Shown: piece after piece, positions 14,763 to 24,500 of the stretch | Layout: each line of letters starts with the position of its first letter | Numbering within the stretch: the first letter of the stretch is position 1 | NCBI GenBank assembly: GCA_903881085.1 | Contig: CAIRSA010000352.1 | Coordinates: 1 to 64,000 of the forward strand | Direction of reading: 5' to 3' | Length of the DNA: 64,000 nucleotides | DNA from: an uncultured Acidobacteriia bacterium | GTDB lineage: Bacteria > Acidobacteriota > Terriglobia > Bryobacterales > Bryobacteraceae | The notes under the pieces: generated by a model | Database searches by the model: none | What the model was told of the DNA's origin: nothing | The model's input: only the letters and a program-made list of their open reading frames with translations | Translations under genes and position numbers: made by a program

Positions 14763-15767
14763 TTAGTACGACTTACTAAGTTGATTCCGGTTGTTGCGCA
14801 CGGTGAACGTGCCATCTGGACGTGCGGTAACTTCGATAGCGAATCCCTGATCATTGTCCGGGGAGGGATTGGCTATCAAGTTACCCACGGTGTTGTGATC
14901 TTTGCCCGCTTCGTTCGAAAAATGTAACTGCCACAGCCCTTCCAGATCAGGCGATGACTTGATCGCTTTCAACGCTTTAATAGACCCACCCTTATCCGCG
15001 CCATTGTTCATGATCGCCACCTTCGGATGCAATGCATGCACTATCGCCTCGCTTCCTGAGGTTGCCGTTCCGTGATGCGTTGTCATGTACAGATCCACTT
15101 TTCCCAACAAATTCGTCGGGCAAGCAAGTTCCAACTCCTGATTCCAAAACAAATCGCCCAGATCTGCGATGCGCAGCTTGCCGAAGGTGATGATCATCGC
15201 CAGCGATTTGGCGTTCTCACCTTCATCGGGCGGCAACGGTTTGACGCTCTCGCAAGCAGCGTTCGGCTTCCCGGCATCATCCAGCAGCGGGTTGGAGATC
15301 GTCTGACCGGCGCTGGCCACTACTTCCACCAGCACACCCGCCAGCGGAATCTTATCGCCAACCTTCAGCGCTTTGCGTTGATATTTCGTGCGAAGCGCGC
15401 GGTAGGGCTCATAGACAGCAATGGTCTTCTGATTCTGCTTGTCGATCGCATCTCCGTGATCGTAGATCTTGCCGATGGGCATCTTCTCCGCCAGCTGTGC
15501 CACGCCACCAGCGTGGTCGCCGTGATAGTGGGTGACCACAAGATGGTCGATCTTCTTCACTCCGGCCGAGTTGGCGGCGGCCACGATGCGCTTGGCATCG
15601 CGGCCGTCATTCCCCGCATAACCCGTGTCGATGAGCATCGATTCGCCTGATGGCGAGACATACAACGTTGATTTTCCGCCCTCAACATCGATGGCAATGA
15701 TGCGCAGATTTTGCGCGGATAGCGCAGTCGCGCTGAGCGCGAGCAATGCAAGGCTTCGAAATTTCAT
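14763..15767 (-). CDS. Secreted metallo-beta-lactamase-fold hydrolase (ComEC/Rec2-like) 2
   Basis: 334 residues, paralogue of 13190-14212. Signal MKFRSLALLALSATALSAQ, then IIAIDVEGGKSTLYVSPSGE, TGYAGNDGRDAKR and the metal motif THYHGDHAGG, with DLGDLFW and TTHHGTA downstream. Both paralogues share a C-terminal TVRNNRNQLSKSY or TNLRTGFSKSY ending. It converges with the fasciclin gene, one base apart, and starts three bases after a decayed TonB receptor tail. The ancestral arrangement may have placed it next to a receptor. Substrate unknown. Confidence 0.85.
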   Translation of the reverse strand: MKFRSLALLALSATALSAQNLRIIAIDVEGGKSTLYVSPSGESMLIDTGYAGNDGRDAKRIVAAANSAGVKKIDHLVVTHYHGDHAGGVAQLAEKMPIGKIYDHGDAIDKQNQKTIAVYEPYRALRTKYQRKALKVGDKIPLAGVLVEVVASAGQTISNPLLDDAGKPNAACESVKPLPPDEGENAKSLAMIITFGKLRIADLGDLFWNQELELACPTNLLGKVDLYMTTHHGTATSGSEAIVHALHPKVAIMNNGADKGGSIKALKAIKSSPDLEGLWQLHFSNEAGKDHNTVGNLIANPSPDNDQGFAIEVTARPDGTFTVRNNRNQLSKSY

Positions 15768-15769
15768 AG

Positions 15770-15817
15770 CTAGAAAATTAGTTTAGCGCCAAATTGCAGT
15801 TGGCGTGGTGGAAGCTT
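15770..15817 (-). pseudogene. Vestige of a TonB-dependent receptor C-terminus
   Basis: Sixteen codons on the minus strand read KLPPRQLQFGAKLIF and stop at 15770-15772. This is the standard final beta-strand of acidobacterial TonB receptors (compare RQLQVALKLIF in the stub at 3992). Nothing upstream in any frame continues the match, so only the last strand survives. Confidence 0.45.
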
Positions 15818-15924
15818 GCGATTTACGGCCACCCTAGTCGCCCACCAGCAGGATGCATGAGCACTGCAATCAAATCGAAGCGTGAACCATGTTGTCAAGA
15901 CTGAGCGATAAATCGTGCACATCC

Positions 15925-15954
15925 TTGCCGTCGTCCATTTGCGATCAGTATAAT
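15925..15954 (+). promoter_or_regulatory. Sigma70-type promoter of the Gfo/Idh/MocA gene
   Basis: TTGCCG (15925-15930), 18-base spacer, TATAAT (15949-15954). The start codon at 15989 leaves a leader of about 28 bases. Confidence 0.6.
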
Positions 15955-15988
15955 TCATACGACAAGACTCATTGCGAAACCAGGACAT

Positions 15989-17485
15989 ATGGACAACAAT
16001 CGATTTTCTCGACGATATTTCTTCTACGGCAGCCTGCTGGCAGGCGCGGTTCCTGCAGGCGGCTTTGGCAGCACCCCATCACTGAAGGCGATGGGCTTCA
16101 AGTCCGTGTTGGACAAACTGAACATCGCCGGTATCGGCGTGGGCAGCCGCGGAGGGGCCGATCTGGTCCCCATGTCCGTCAGCGAAAACATCGTCACGCT
16201 GTGCGATGTCAACTACACTTACGCGGCGAAGACGTTCGATCGTTACCCGAAGGCTACCAAATACAAAGATTTTCGCAAGATGTTCGACGCCGAAGCGAAG
16301 AACATTGACGGCGTGGTGATCGGTACGCCCGATCACTCCCACACGCCGGTGGCGCTGGCCGCCTTGCAGTTGGGCAAGCATGTATATTGCGAGAAACCGC
16401 TTACTCGTACTGTTTGGGAAGCGCGTCTGCTGCGCGACGCGGCCCACAAATACAAGGTCGCCACGCAGATGGGCAACCAGGGTTTTTCACATGAAGGCAC
16501 TCGCACCTGCGCGGAGATTCTGTGGTCCGGCGAAATTGGCCAGGTGAAAGAAGTGCACGCCTGGACCGGCGGCATCTATGGTGGACGTCCGAAGTTCGAT
16601 GGCCCGCCGCCCACTCATCCCATCCCGGAAGGCCTGGATTGGGACCTATGGCTAACCACTGCCGAAAACCGATCTTACAACGAAGACATGTTCAAACGCT
16701 GGCGCGCATGGATCGATTTCAGCGGCGGTGGATCATTGGGCGATTGGATCGTTCACTGCCTCGGTCCGGCGCATCTAGCGTTGCAATTGCATCTGGCGCC
16801 GCCCACCAGCGTGGAATGCGTGACGGTCACAGGCGTGAATCAGTGGCTGTGGCCTGAGAGTTCGCACATCCGCTATGAGTTCCCCGAACGCGGCGGCATG
16901 CCTCCTGTGACAATCAATGTCTATCAGAACATGCGCGGCGATGCGAAGTATCCCGATGGCATGATGGAAGGAGAGCGGCTCTTCCCGCCCTCAAATAATC
17001 TGGCCGAACGCGGTCGCAATGCGCCGCCTGAGCCGGGTTCCAAGGGCCGTCCTTACACGGTGCAGACAACCGAGACAAAGGGATCCGCCAAGCCGGCGAC
17101 GGAGCAGGATGCCAAGCGTCACCCCGGTAACGGCTCGCTGTTTGTGGGCAGCAACGGCTACATGGCGACTACTTCGCGCGGTGAAGGCGTGTGGCTGCTG
17201 CCATCGGCGCGCTGGGCCGAATACAAACTGCCGCCGCAGATTCTGCCGCGCTCGGTGAACCATCAGCAGGACTGGGTGCGGTCGGTGAAGGGCGGCGTTG
17301 TTGGCTGCTCGAACTTCGATATCGCAGTGCCTTATATTGAATGGCTGGTGCTAGGCGCTGTTTCGTTGCGCGTACCGAATAAGAAGCTGATGTGGGACGC
17401 CAAGAAAATGGAGTTTACCAACAGCCCACAGGCCAACGCGTTCCTCCGTCCCAATATCCGCAAGGGTTGGACGTTGAAGCTATAA
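15989..17485 (+). CDS. Secreted Gfo/Idh/MocA-family oxidoreductase 1
   Basis: 498 residues with a Tat-type signal (FSRRYFFYGSLLAGA). The NAD(P)-binding Rossmann motif is IAGIGVGSRGG, followed by VIGTPDHSHTPVALAALQLGKHVYCEKPL, where the EKP lysine is the catalytic/nicotinamide-contacting residue. The C-terminal half matches the long Gfo/Idh/MocA type with an additional domain (HPIPEGLDWDLW, GSLGDWIVHCLGPAH). Such periplasmic enzymes oxidise sugars or sugar-like compounds with tightly bound cofactor. The next gene starts four bases after its stop and is likely co-transcribed from the promoter at 15925. Confidence 0.92.
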   Translation: MDNNRFSRRYFFYGSLLAGAVPAGGFGSTPSLKAMGFKSVLDKLNIAGIGVGSRGGADLVPMSVSENIVTLCDVNYTYAAKTFDRYPKATKYKDFRKMFDAEAKNIDGVVIGTPDHSHTPVALAALQLGKHVYCEKPLTRTVWEARLLRDAAHKYKVATQMGNQGFSHEGTRTCAEILWSGEIGQVKEVHAWTGGIYGGRPKFDGPPPTHPIPEGLDWDLWLTTAENRSYNEDMFKRWRAWIDFSGGGSLGDWIVHCLGPAHLALQLHLAPPTSVECVTVTGVNQWLWPESSHIRYEFPERGGMPPVTINVYQNMRGDAKYPDGMMEGERLFPPSNNLAERGRNAPPEPGSKGRPYTVQTTETKGSAKPATEQDAKRHPGNGSLFVGSNGYMATTSRGEGVWLLPSARWAEYKLPPQILPRSVNHQQDWVRSVKGGVVGCSNFDIAVPYIEWLVLGAVSLRVPNKKLMWDAKKMEFTNSPQANAFLRPNIRKGWTLKL

Positions 17486-17489
17486 GCCT

Positions 17490-18842
17490 ATGCGCTGTTT
17501 TTTGCTTCTCGCATTCTCGGCCGCGTTGAGCGCGGCCGAGCGTCCCATAATCGCTGATTATGCTGCCCTTCTTCAGGAATCAAAGCCTCGGGCCGATGGC
17601 CTGCGCCACGTAGATACGCCTGCGTCCATAGCGGCGTTGAAGGCACTGCACGCCAACATGCACTTCTATTTGATGCGCAATCAGATGGATTGGGACGACA
17701 TGTCAAAGGAGTTTCTTCCTGCCGCGGCAGAGGCCGGCATTGATGTGTTTCCGTATCTGGTTCCACCGACGGAATGCCCCGACCCATGTAAGCTGCCTTT
17801 TGGTGCGGACTATCCGCAAATAGCCATTGAAATCGCCAAGCTGTCTTTGCGCTACCCGAATTTGAAGGGTCTCGCGATTGACGATTTCGTTTATAACGTG
17901 AAGCTCTACACACCGGAATATGTCGCCCACCTGCGCAACGCTGCGCGCGAGATCAATCCGAAATTCAAGTTCTATCCGTTGCTGTACTGGCGCTCCATGC
18001 AGCCGGCGTTTCTAGATAAGTACGCCGCGTCGATCGATGGCGTGATCTTTGCGTATCGCGATGAGCCAACTATCAACACCACGCGCAACGGATCACTGAG
18101 GGCGCAATTGGATGCTACGGAAGCGATGATGCGTGAGCGATCGAAGGATCTGGTGCTGATGATCTATGCCGCGCCTCTGGGTCACATTCCATTGCCGCCG
18201 GGCGCGGACTACGTGCGCGACTGCCTCGCGATGGGCCTGGCGGATGCGCGTGGCGGCAAACTCGCAGGTGTGGTGACTTACAGTTTGTCAAAGACGCGCC
18301 AACCCTCGCCCCCGGCCGGCAACTACGCACGCAATGGCGTGGGCCGTCTGTCGATACTTGCTTCCGGCAGTGGCATTCCTGCCGGCAGTTATGGCGAACT
18401 CTCGTCGCGAATTTCCGTCACTGCGGGTGCACCGGTGTTGAAGTTCTGGAAGACCGGAGTGTGCCGGAATCTGCCTGCGGGCAACTACTTCATGCAGGTG
18501 TTGATCGACGATGCCGTGGCCTGGGAACAAGATGTTTCGACGCTGGAGCAGAAGGTCTGGAAGCAGGAACGGGTGGAACTTCCTGCAGCACTATTCGCAG
18601 GCAAGAGCACGGCGACGTTGCGGTTGCGTCTGGCGTTGAAACGAAATTATGGAAATGTGGTTCTGATAGGCATGGACGATCTGGAGGTAGAAGGCTTCAC
18701 CATTGCCGATCCGGGCTTCGAAGACCAGGCGGCATGGACTGCTACTCAGACCGCGCCTGCATTTCTGCCACTGGTGCAGTTGTTCGAGGCCAACAGGTTG
18801 CCGCGCATGTTTGACGCCGTCAGTGAAGTCTACCGGCAGTAG
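17490..18842 (+). CDS. Secreted protein of unknown function, probable TIM-barrel plus C-terminal beta domain
   Basis: 450 residues with a signal peptide (MRCFLLLAFSAALSAAE). Residues about 20-270 look like a beta/alpha barrel: ADYAALLQ, MHFYLMRNQMDWDD, GIDVFPYLVPP, LKGLAIDDFVYN (a possible catalytic Asp pair), FYPLLYWRS and GVIFAYRDE. Residues about 310-450 look like a beta-sandwich of the carbohydrate-binding kind (GNYFMQVLIDDAVAWEQDV). I do not recognise a named family; putative glycoside hydrolases of the DUF4434/DUF4015 type have a similar layout. It follows the oxidoreductase by four bases, which suggests a shared sugar pathway. Confidence 0.75.
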   Translation: MRCFLLLAFSAALSAAERPIIADYAALLQESKPRADGLRHVDTPASIAALKALHANMHFYLMRNQMDWDDMSKEFLPAAAEAGIDVFPYLVPPTECPDPCKLPFGADYPQIAIEIAKLSLRYPNLKGLAIDDFVYNVKLYTPEYVAHLRNAAREINPKFKFYPLLYWRSMQPAFLDKYAASIDGVIFAYRDEPTINTTRNGSLRAQLDATEAMMRERSKDLVLMIYAAPLGHIPLPPGADYVRDCLAMGLADARGGKLAGVVTYSLSKTRQPSPPAGNYARNGVGRLSILASGSGIPAGSYGELSSRISVTAGAPVLKFWKTGVCRNLPAGNYFMQVLIDDAVAWEQDVSTLEQKVWKQERVELPAALFAGKSTATLRLRLALKRNYGNVVLIGMDDLEVEGFTIADPGFEDQAAWTATQTAPAFLPLVQLFEANRLPRMFDAVSEVYRQ

Positions 18843-21500
18843 CTAGCGGTAAGTGATCCACATCGGGCTGGCCCACACCAGCTCGCCATCGCTCTGTTCG
18901 CCCCGCACATAGTAGTAACTGGTCTTGCCCTTTTGAGCAGCAGTGTCTTTCCATTCGAAAGCCACGTTCTTCGCGTTGGGCGAGATCGAGTAGACATACT
19001 CGCCATCCTTTATGATGTGCACCTTCGCGAAGGCTGCCATGCCCTGCAGCTTCACCGAAATGGCAGGCGGTGCGGTGACCGAAAACTCTTCGCCCATAAA
19101 GTGCGAGCCGCAACTCACGTCGGCCAGGATGTTGTCCGTCGCCCCGTAAACACGGCGCTTGCGGAAAGCTTCCATAATGCCTTCGCGAGTTGGAGAGGTC
19201 ACCCACAGATTGCAGTACGACATGTGCGTGGATGTATGATCGCTTGAAGCCTGGAACCCAAGCCGGTAGCCCATCTTCAGTGCCAATGAAATGAAGCCCA
19301 GCGGCCGCCATCCGCCGATGGAGTCTTCGGCAGTGTTGGTTCTGGGCGCGCCTGGCATCTCGTAGTTTTGCCGGTCACCCTGATAGATCTCAACAACAGG
19401 CTCCAATTGCGGATCGTTGTCGCGCCAGTCTGTTCCCATGTCGGTGCCCGATGTGTGCGATGCCACGACGCCTCCGAAGCCGCGCACGTAGCGATACAAC
19501 ATCTGAGTGTCTGGCGCGGGTGCTGTGGGCGAATCGGGCTGTGTTACGGGTAGCCGTGGCAGCGGGCGAATGCCGCGCCTCGGAAAGACCACGTTGCGAT
19601 GGCCTTCAGGGTACGCCACGCTGCGCTCATAAACGAACATCGGTACGTAGCTCGAATCCAGATGATACGCGTCAGTCAGCTTCTGGACGGTCCACCATGG
19701 ATATTCGCGACCCTGGCCGTTGTCGTGATCGCAGCATCCGCCCCAGTCCATCGAAGCCGCGTCAATCATGTATCGATACGCATCGATCAGCGGGCCGTCG
19801 CGGCCGTGGCCGGATAGTTCGGTATGGCGATGAAACTCGCCGCGCATCAACTGCAGCGTCTTTCCGCCGACGGTTGTTCGTGTATCGCGCATCACCTTAA
19901 TTTGCTCGCGCTCGCGCAACGCGTCGGCATCGGGCGGGGCCGGCATCTGCGCGGTCTCAGGCTTCAACGCGTCGTTTGTGGGATTTGCTTTAACGCCCCA
20001 CTCCACTGCATAGAGATCGTTGTGAATGCCTTTCGGCAGCCCGTCCGCTTCTTCCTTTGCCGCCTGTTTTTGCTTCTCCTCTTTTGTGGCTAGCGGTGGC
20101 ATCATTCGCCGGTGATCGGTAATCGTAATCGCCAACATCGTGCCTTCCGATACGGAAGCAACGGCTGGCCTGACATCAACGTAATTCAGACTAGCCGGCA
20201 AATCAACGGGCGTCTGCCAGCCGGTTCCATCGAAAGCGATCATCTGCTGGTTCCATGCATTGCCCATGTCAGAACGGCCAGTGAGCGGCTTGCGATAGAG
20301 CAGGTAGATTGCCCCGGAAGGATCAGCAGCGATGCGCGGAAAGCTGATAAGGGGCAGGTTCGGATTCCCAGTCACCGCGTTGGCGGGGCGTCGCGATGCC
20401 AGGCCGGGATCCGGTTGAATTACAGCTTTCCTCTTTGCGTTCGCTGGTGCGCCACCGCCGATCAACTGGCGCAAGTCTCCAGGGACGGCCATCGGCTGCG
20501 TACCTTGGAAACATTTCACCTGCAAAGTGTGGTCCTGATACAAGGCGACTCCGGTGCTCTCATACGCGCCGAAATCCTTGCCCCACTTGGCAGCCGATGC
20601 TTCGTATGCCACCCACAGCCGGCTCGATCTATCGTAAGCAATCGACGCGCGTGCTTCAAAGTTCTGACTCGCAACAACCGGCACCGGCGCCTCCATGCGA
20701 ATGCCGCCGTCCATGCGCACGCGCCGGAAATATACATCGTAATCACCTTTGTCGTAGGTGTCCCATGCGATGGCAACTTCGCCATTTGGCGCGGCGGCAA
20801 TCGATGGATCCCAATCGCTGCGTGGAGAGAACGACACGATTTGCTCCTTGGTGAAGCCTGCGTCCTGCTGTACTGCCGTCAGGATTTCCAAATTGCGATT
20901 GCGGAATCCTTGCCATGCCACCCATACGTGGCCCTTGGTATCGGTGGTGGCAACAGGGTTGAGGTCCGTACCAACGTCCGTTGTAATGCGTGTTTCCGCG
21001 CCCCATTTGCCGCTTTGCTGTGGCCGGGCATAGATATCGAAGTTGCCGCTCTTATTGGCCGCCCAGAACACCCACACCTGCCCTTTTCCATCGACAGCAA
21101 CAGCCGTGCGAAGTACATCCTGCTTAGCGGCAGATACTGACACCGGCTCGCTCCAGGTACGTTTTGATTTCGAGTAAGTAAGCAGGAAGACCTGGTCGCC
21201 GCCGGTTTCGCGCGCCAGATATTCGAAGCTTGCCGGCGCCTTATCGAACTTCGTGCGCTGCTCGGCCGCGCGGTCGGAGTGGAGAAACCGCACGTAGGCG
21301 ACATAAACAAAATCGGCGCTCTGCGCTATCGCTGGATAGTCGTGGTCTTCCATGCTATGTGTCAGCTGCACAAATGCAGGTGCGTCCACGCCTGAAGCGG
21401 GCATGGTGGTCTGGCCTGGCACTGGCGATTGCGACAGCGAGGCAACGATCATCGTCAGTAATCCGCCGACTACCAATGCAATCCCGCTTCGTGTTTTCAT
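18843..21500 (-). CDS. Large exported protein: beta-propeller-like N-terminus with C-terminal PHP-type metal-dependent domain
   Basis: 885 residues with an N-terminal signal/anchor (GIALVVGGLLTMIVASL). Residues about 45-330 show repeated strands such as GQVWVFWAANKSGNFDIYAR, GHVWVAWQGFRNRNLEI and GEVAIAWDTYDKGDYDVYFR, which look like blades of a propeller. From about 560 a PHP-type domain begins: GEFHRHTELS (HxH motif), DWGGCCDHDN, VVASHTSGTDMG and SSDHTSTH, giving a set of His/Asp metal ligands. PHP proteins are phosphoesterases or amidohydrolase-like enzymes, and the exported location points to an extracellular ester or sugar substrate. It lies 33 bases downstream of a TonB receptor on the same strand and probably belongs to that uptake unit. 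Confidence 0.75.
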   Translation of the reverse strand: MKTRSGIALVVGGLLTMIVASLSQSPVPGQTTMPASGVDAPAFVQLTHSMEDHDYPAIAQSADFVYVAYVRFLHSDRAAEQRTKFDKAPASFEYLARETGGDQVFLLTYSKSKRTWSEPVSVSAAKQDVLRTAVAVDGKGQVWVFWAANKSGNFDIYARPQQSGKWGAETRITTDVGTDLNPVATTDTKGHVWVAWQGFRNRNLEILTAVQQDAGFTKEQIVSFSPRSDWDPSIAAAPNGEVAIAWDTYDKGDYDVYFRRVRMDGGIRMEAPVPVVASQNFEARASIAYDRSSRLWVAYEASAAKWGKDFGAYESTGVALYQDHTLQVKCFQGTQPMAVPGDLRQLIGGGAPANAKRKAVIQPDPGLASRRPANAVTGNPNLPLISFPRIAADPSGAIYLLYRKPLTGRSDMGNAWNQQMIAFDGTGWQTPVDLPASLNYVDVRPAVASVSEGTMLAITITDHRRMMPPLATKEEKQKQAAKEEADGLPKGIHNDLYAVEWGVKANPTNDALKPETAQMPAPPDADALREREQIKVMRDTRTTVGGKTLQLMRGEFHRHTELSGHGRDGPLIDAYRYMIDAASMDWGGCCDHDNGQGREYPWWTVQKLTDAYHLDSSYVPMFVYERSVAYPEGHRNVVFPRRGIRPLPRLPVTQPDSPTAPAPDTQMLYRYVRGFGGVVASHTSGTDMGTDWRDNDPQLEPVVEIYQGDRQNYEMPGAPRTNTAEDSIGGWRPLGFISLALKMGYRLGFQASSDHTSTHMSYCNLWVTSPTREGIMEAFRKRRVYGATDNILADVSCGSHFMGEEFSVTAPPAISVKLQGMAAFAKVHIIKDGEYVYSISPNAKNVAFEWKDTAAQKGKTSYYYVRGEQSDGELVWASPMWITYR

Positions 21501-21533
21501 GTTCCGTTCACCTCTTGCAGTCGTGGTGGCTGG

Positions 21534-24500
21534 CTAAAAATCGAAGCGCACCGCGAACTGCGCCTCACGCATATCTTTGACGACGGTGTTGATCGAGCCC
21601 ACGGTGTTCACATTTGAGATATTGGGATCGGGCTTGCCGTAGTTGGGATGGTTGAAGGCATTGAACATCTCGACGCGAAAGGTCAGCCGTCTCCGGTCGC
21701 CGAATACAGGAACAGTCTTGGACAGGCTTGCATCGGCGCCGTTCAGGCCGGGGCCAACCAGAATATTTCGGCCGGCGTTGCCAAAGCAGGATGCGTTGTG
21801 ATTCGGGCCGCAGGTTACCGGCGGCGTCGCAAACGCGTTCTGATTGAACCAGTGGTCGGAGCTGCGCTGGTCAGCCGGCAGATTCGCCGGCTGGCCATAG
21901 ACATACATGGGCCGAGTGTTGGCCAGGCCTGTGTTGTTAATGGTCGGCGTGAATCTTATGCCTGAATATCTCGACCACACTCCGGAGAGCCGCCAGCCTC
22001 CCGCGATGGCATCCACCCAACGTGGGGCGCTCGAAAGCAAGGCTTTTCCCTGGCCAAATGGCAACTCCCACATCGCGTTCATGTGGAAAGTGTGACGCCG
22101 CACGTAATCGCTATCGGAACGATCGCGTCCCAGATTTTCGACATCGAGCGCACTGACATTCAATGCCGTGCCGACGTTATCAAGTCCCTTGGCCCATGTC
22201 CAATTGAAGTCCACCAGCACGCCCTTGCTGAGGTGGCGGCGGAAGACGGTCTGCATCGAATGATAGATCGACGTCGCATCTGTTGTGCGCTCGCTGATGG
22301 CAACAGTCCCGTAGATGCCTTGATACCTGCGCAACTGCGCTCCTGTTACCGGATCAATATATGGGCCGTTAGCGTCTTTGGCTCGAAACAGATGCGTTCC
22401 CTTGTTGCCGATATACGCCAGGCTGAGCGTTGAGCCCCAACCAATTTCGCGTTCCATGGTGAGGTTCCACTGTTGATTGCTAGGCAACTTCCAATCCCGC
22501 TCCAGGCCGCCAGGGGCAACCGTCGCTGTGCCCTTACTACCAAACGGATTCTGCATGGTGATTGATGGCGTACCGCCCGTAATCGTCTGCGTGAAATTGA
22601 ACGTGCCTGCAAACGGCGGGTTGATGGCGATGATCTGTTCCATGTTCTGGATCGGATAGCGATTGTAGAAAATCCCATAACCTCCGCGCATCACAAACTG
22701 GCGACTGCCGGGCAGGCGCAATGCGAAGCCGAACCGCGGACCCCAGTTATTCAGCCTGGTATCAAGCAACGAGCGAGAGGGATAGTTGGCCTGTTTATCG
22801 CTCACCAGGGGAAACTTCCAATTGCCCTTGCCATCGGAAAGATTCGCCACGATTACGGGAGAGAAATAAGCGGATGGCAGCACGCCGTTATCCGATGCCA
22901 CCACGATGGCGCCTGTCGAGGGATCGAACTCGGAGAGGCGGTTATGGTCTTCCGTCGGGTTGAGCAGCAGTTCATGGCGAAGGCCCAAGCTTAGAGTAAG
23001 CCGCGGCAGCACGCGCCAATCGTCTTGCACATAGCTGCCCAGTTCATGCTGGCGCAATGTGATCGATCCCATCAACGGCACCTGTTGCGCGGATGCCGGC
23101 AGGCCAAGCATAAAATCGGCGAACGAGTAAGATGTCGACGCAACACCGGTGCTCCCATTGAATGTGAGCAAACCGCTGGCGCCCGGTTGCAACAGCGAAG
23201 GCAGAATCTGGTGGCGATAATCGAGGCCAATCTTGATGGTGTGATTGCCGCGCACCCAACTGAAGGTCTCGCCGATGTTGATCGTCTTGCTCCCCTGGTT
23301 CTGCGCCGCTTCTCCGTAGTTGATGTTTGGCCCGTAATTCAGCATCGTAAATGCATCGTTGCCTGCGAATGAGATTTTAGGAATGGGCTGGCTGATGCTC
23401 CCTACTGGTGCGAAGCCCACGATTCCCAAGGAATCCGTAGTCGGCAGGCCGCCTGCCATGTACGCAGTCACGCCGTGGAAATCAGAGAAGCCCATGCGTA
23501 GTTCGTTGACGATGGCACTGGTGATTAGTGTGGTCCAGGTGAGGCTGGCATTGTCGACGGCATTACGTTGCTGCGTGCCGCTGGCGTTAGCCGTCACGCT
23601 GGGGCTGAAGCCTTCCGATTCGGTTTGTGTGAACCGGAATGACAGTGAATTGTTTCGCGGCAGTGTGTAGTCGGCGCGGATCGTGAACTGATCGGATGTG
23701 TTTGTCAGGCTTGAATTGGTGCCAAAGTTATTGGCCACGCCCGGCCGGTTGGGTGCCTGCCAGTAGGGGTGCAGGCCAAGTGCAATGGCGTTGATGCGCG
23801 AGGCCGGCAGCAGATTTCCGGCGAATGGCGTGCGCGCCGACGAAAGTGGATCGCGAATCGTAATGTTGCGTGTCAGCAGCGAAGAAAAATCGCCGTTCCA
23901 GAATGAGGCAGAGGGCATGGTGGCAACGATGGATGTGCCTTGGTCCTGGCGGTTGCCTTCGTAATTCACAAAAAAGAAGGCTTTGTTTTTGATTACTGGT
24001 CCACCCAGCGATCCGCCGAATTGATTGCGTTCGAAAGGTGGAATCACGCCGGCAGCAAACGGGCTCAACGCTTGCCACAAGTTGCCGCGATTGTATTCGA
24101 AAAGGCTGCCATGAAATTGGTTGGTGCCACTTCGCGTGACGACCGACACCTGCGATCCGGCCTGCCCATACTCCGCTGTGGCGACGCCTGAGGTGACTTT
24201 GAATTCACGTATGGTATCGACGGAGACTCCCGCTGCCGATGTTCGTACGAAGGGGTTCGTATTCGGAGTACCGTCGAGTACGTAGTCATTGCCATAGGCG
24301 CGATTGCCGTTCACCGCCACCCCGCCGAAGTCACCGCCAGGATATACGTTTTCAACCGCGCCCGCGGCCAGATTCACCAGTTGATTGAAGTCCCGTGCGT
24401 TCAACGGCAGACTTTGAATCTGTTCGGTGACCATGGTGGTCTGCACGGATGGCGATTCAGATACCGTTGCTCCTGTAGCATTCACCACAAGAGTTTCCCG

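Noticed and set aside
20112-21140. 342-codon plus-strand frame
   Set aside because: Antisense to the propeller part of the PHP protein; no motif.
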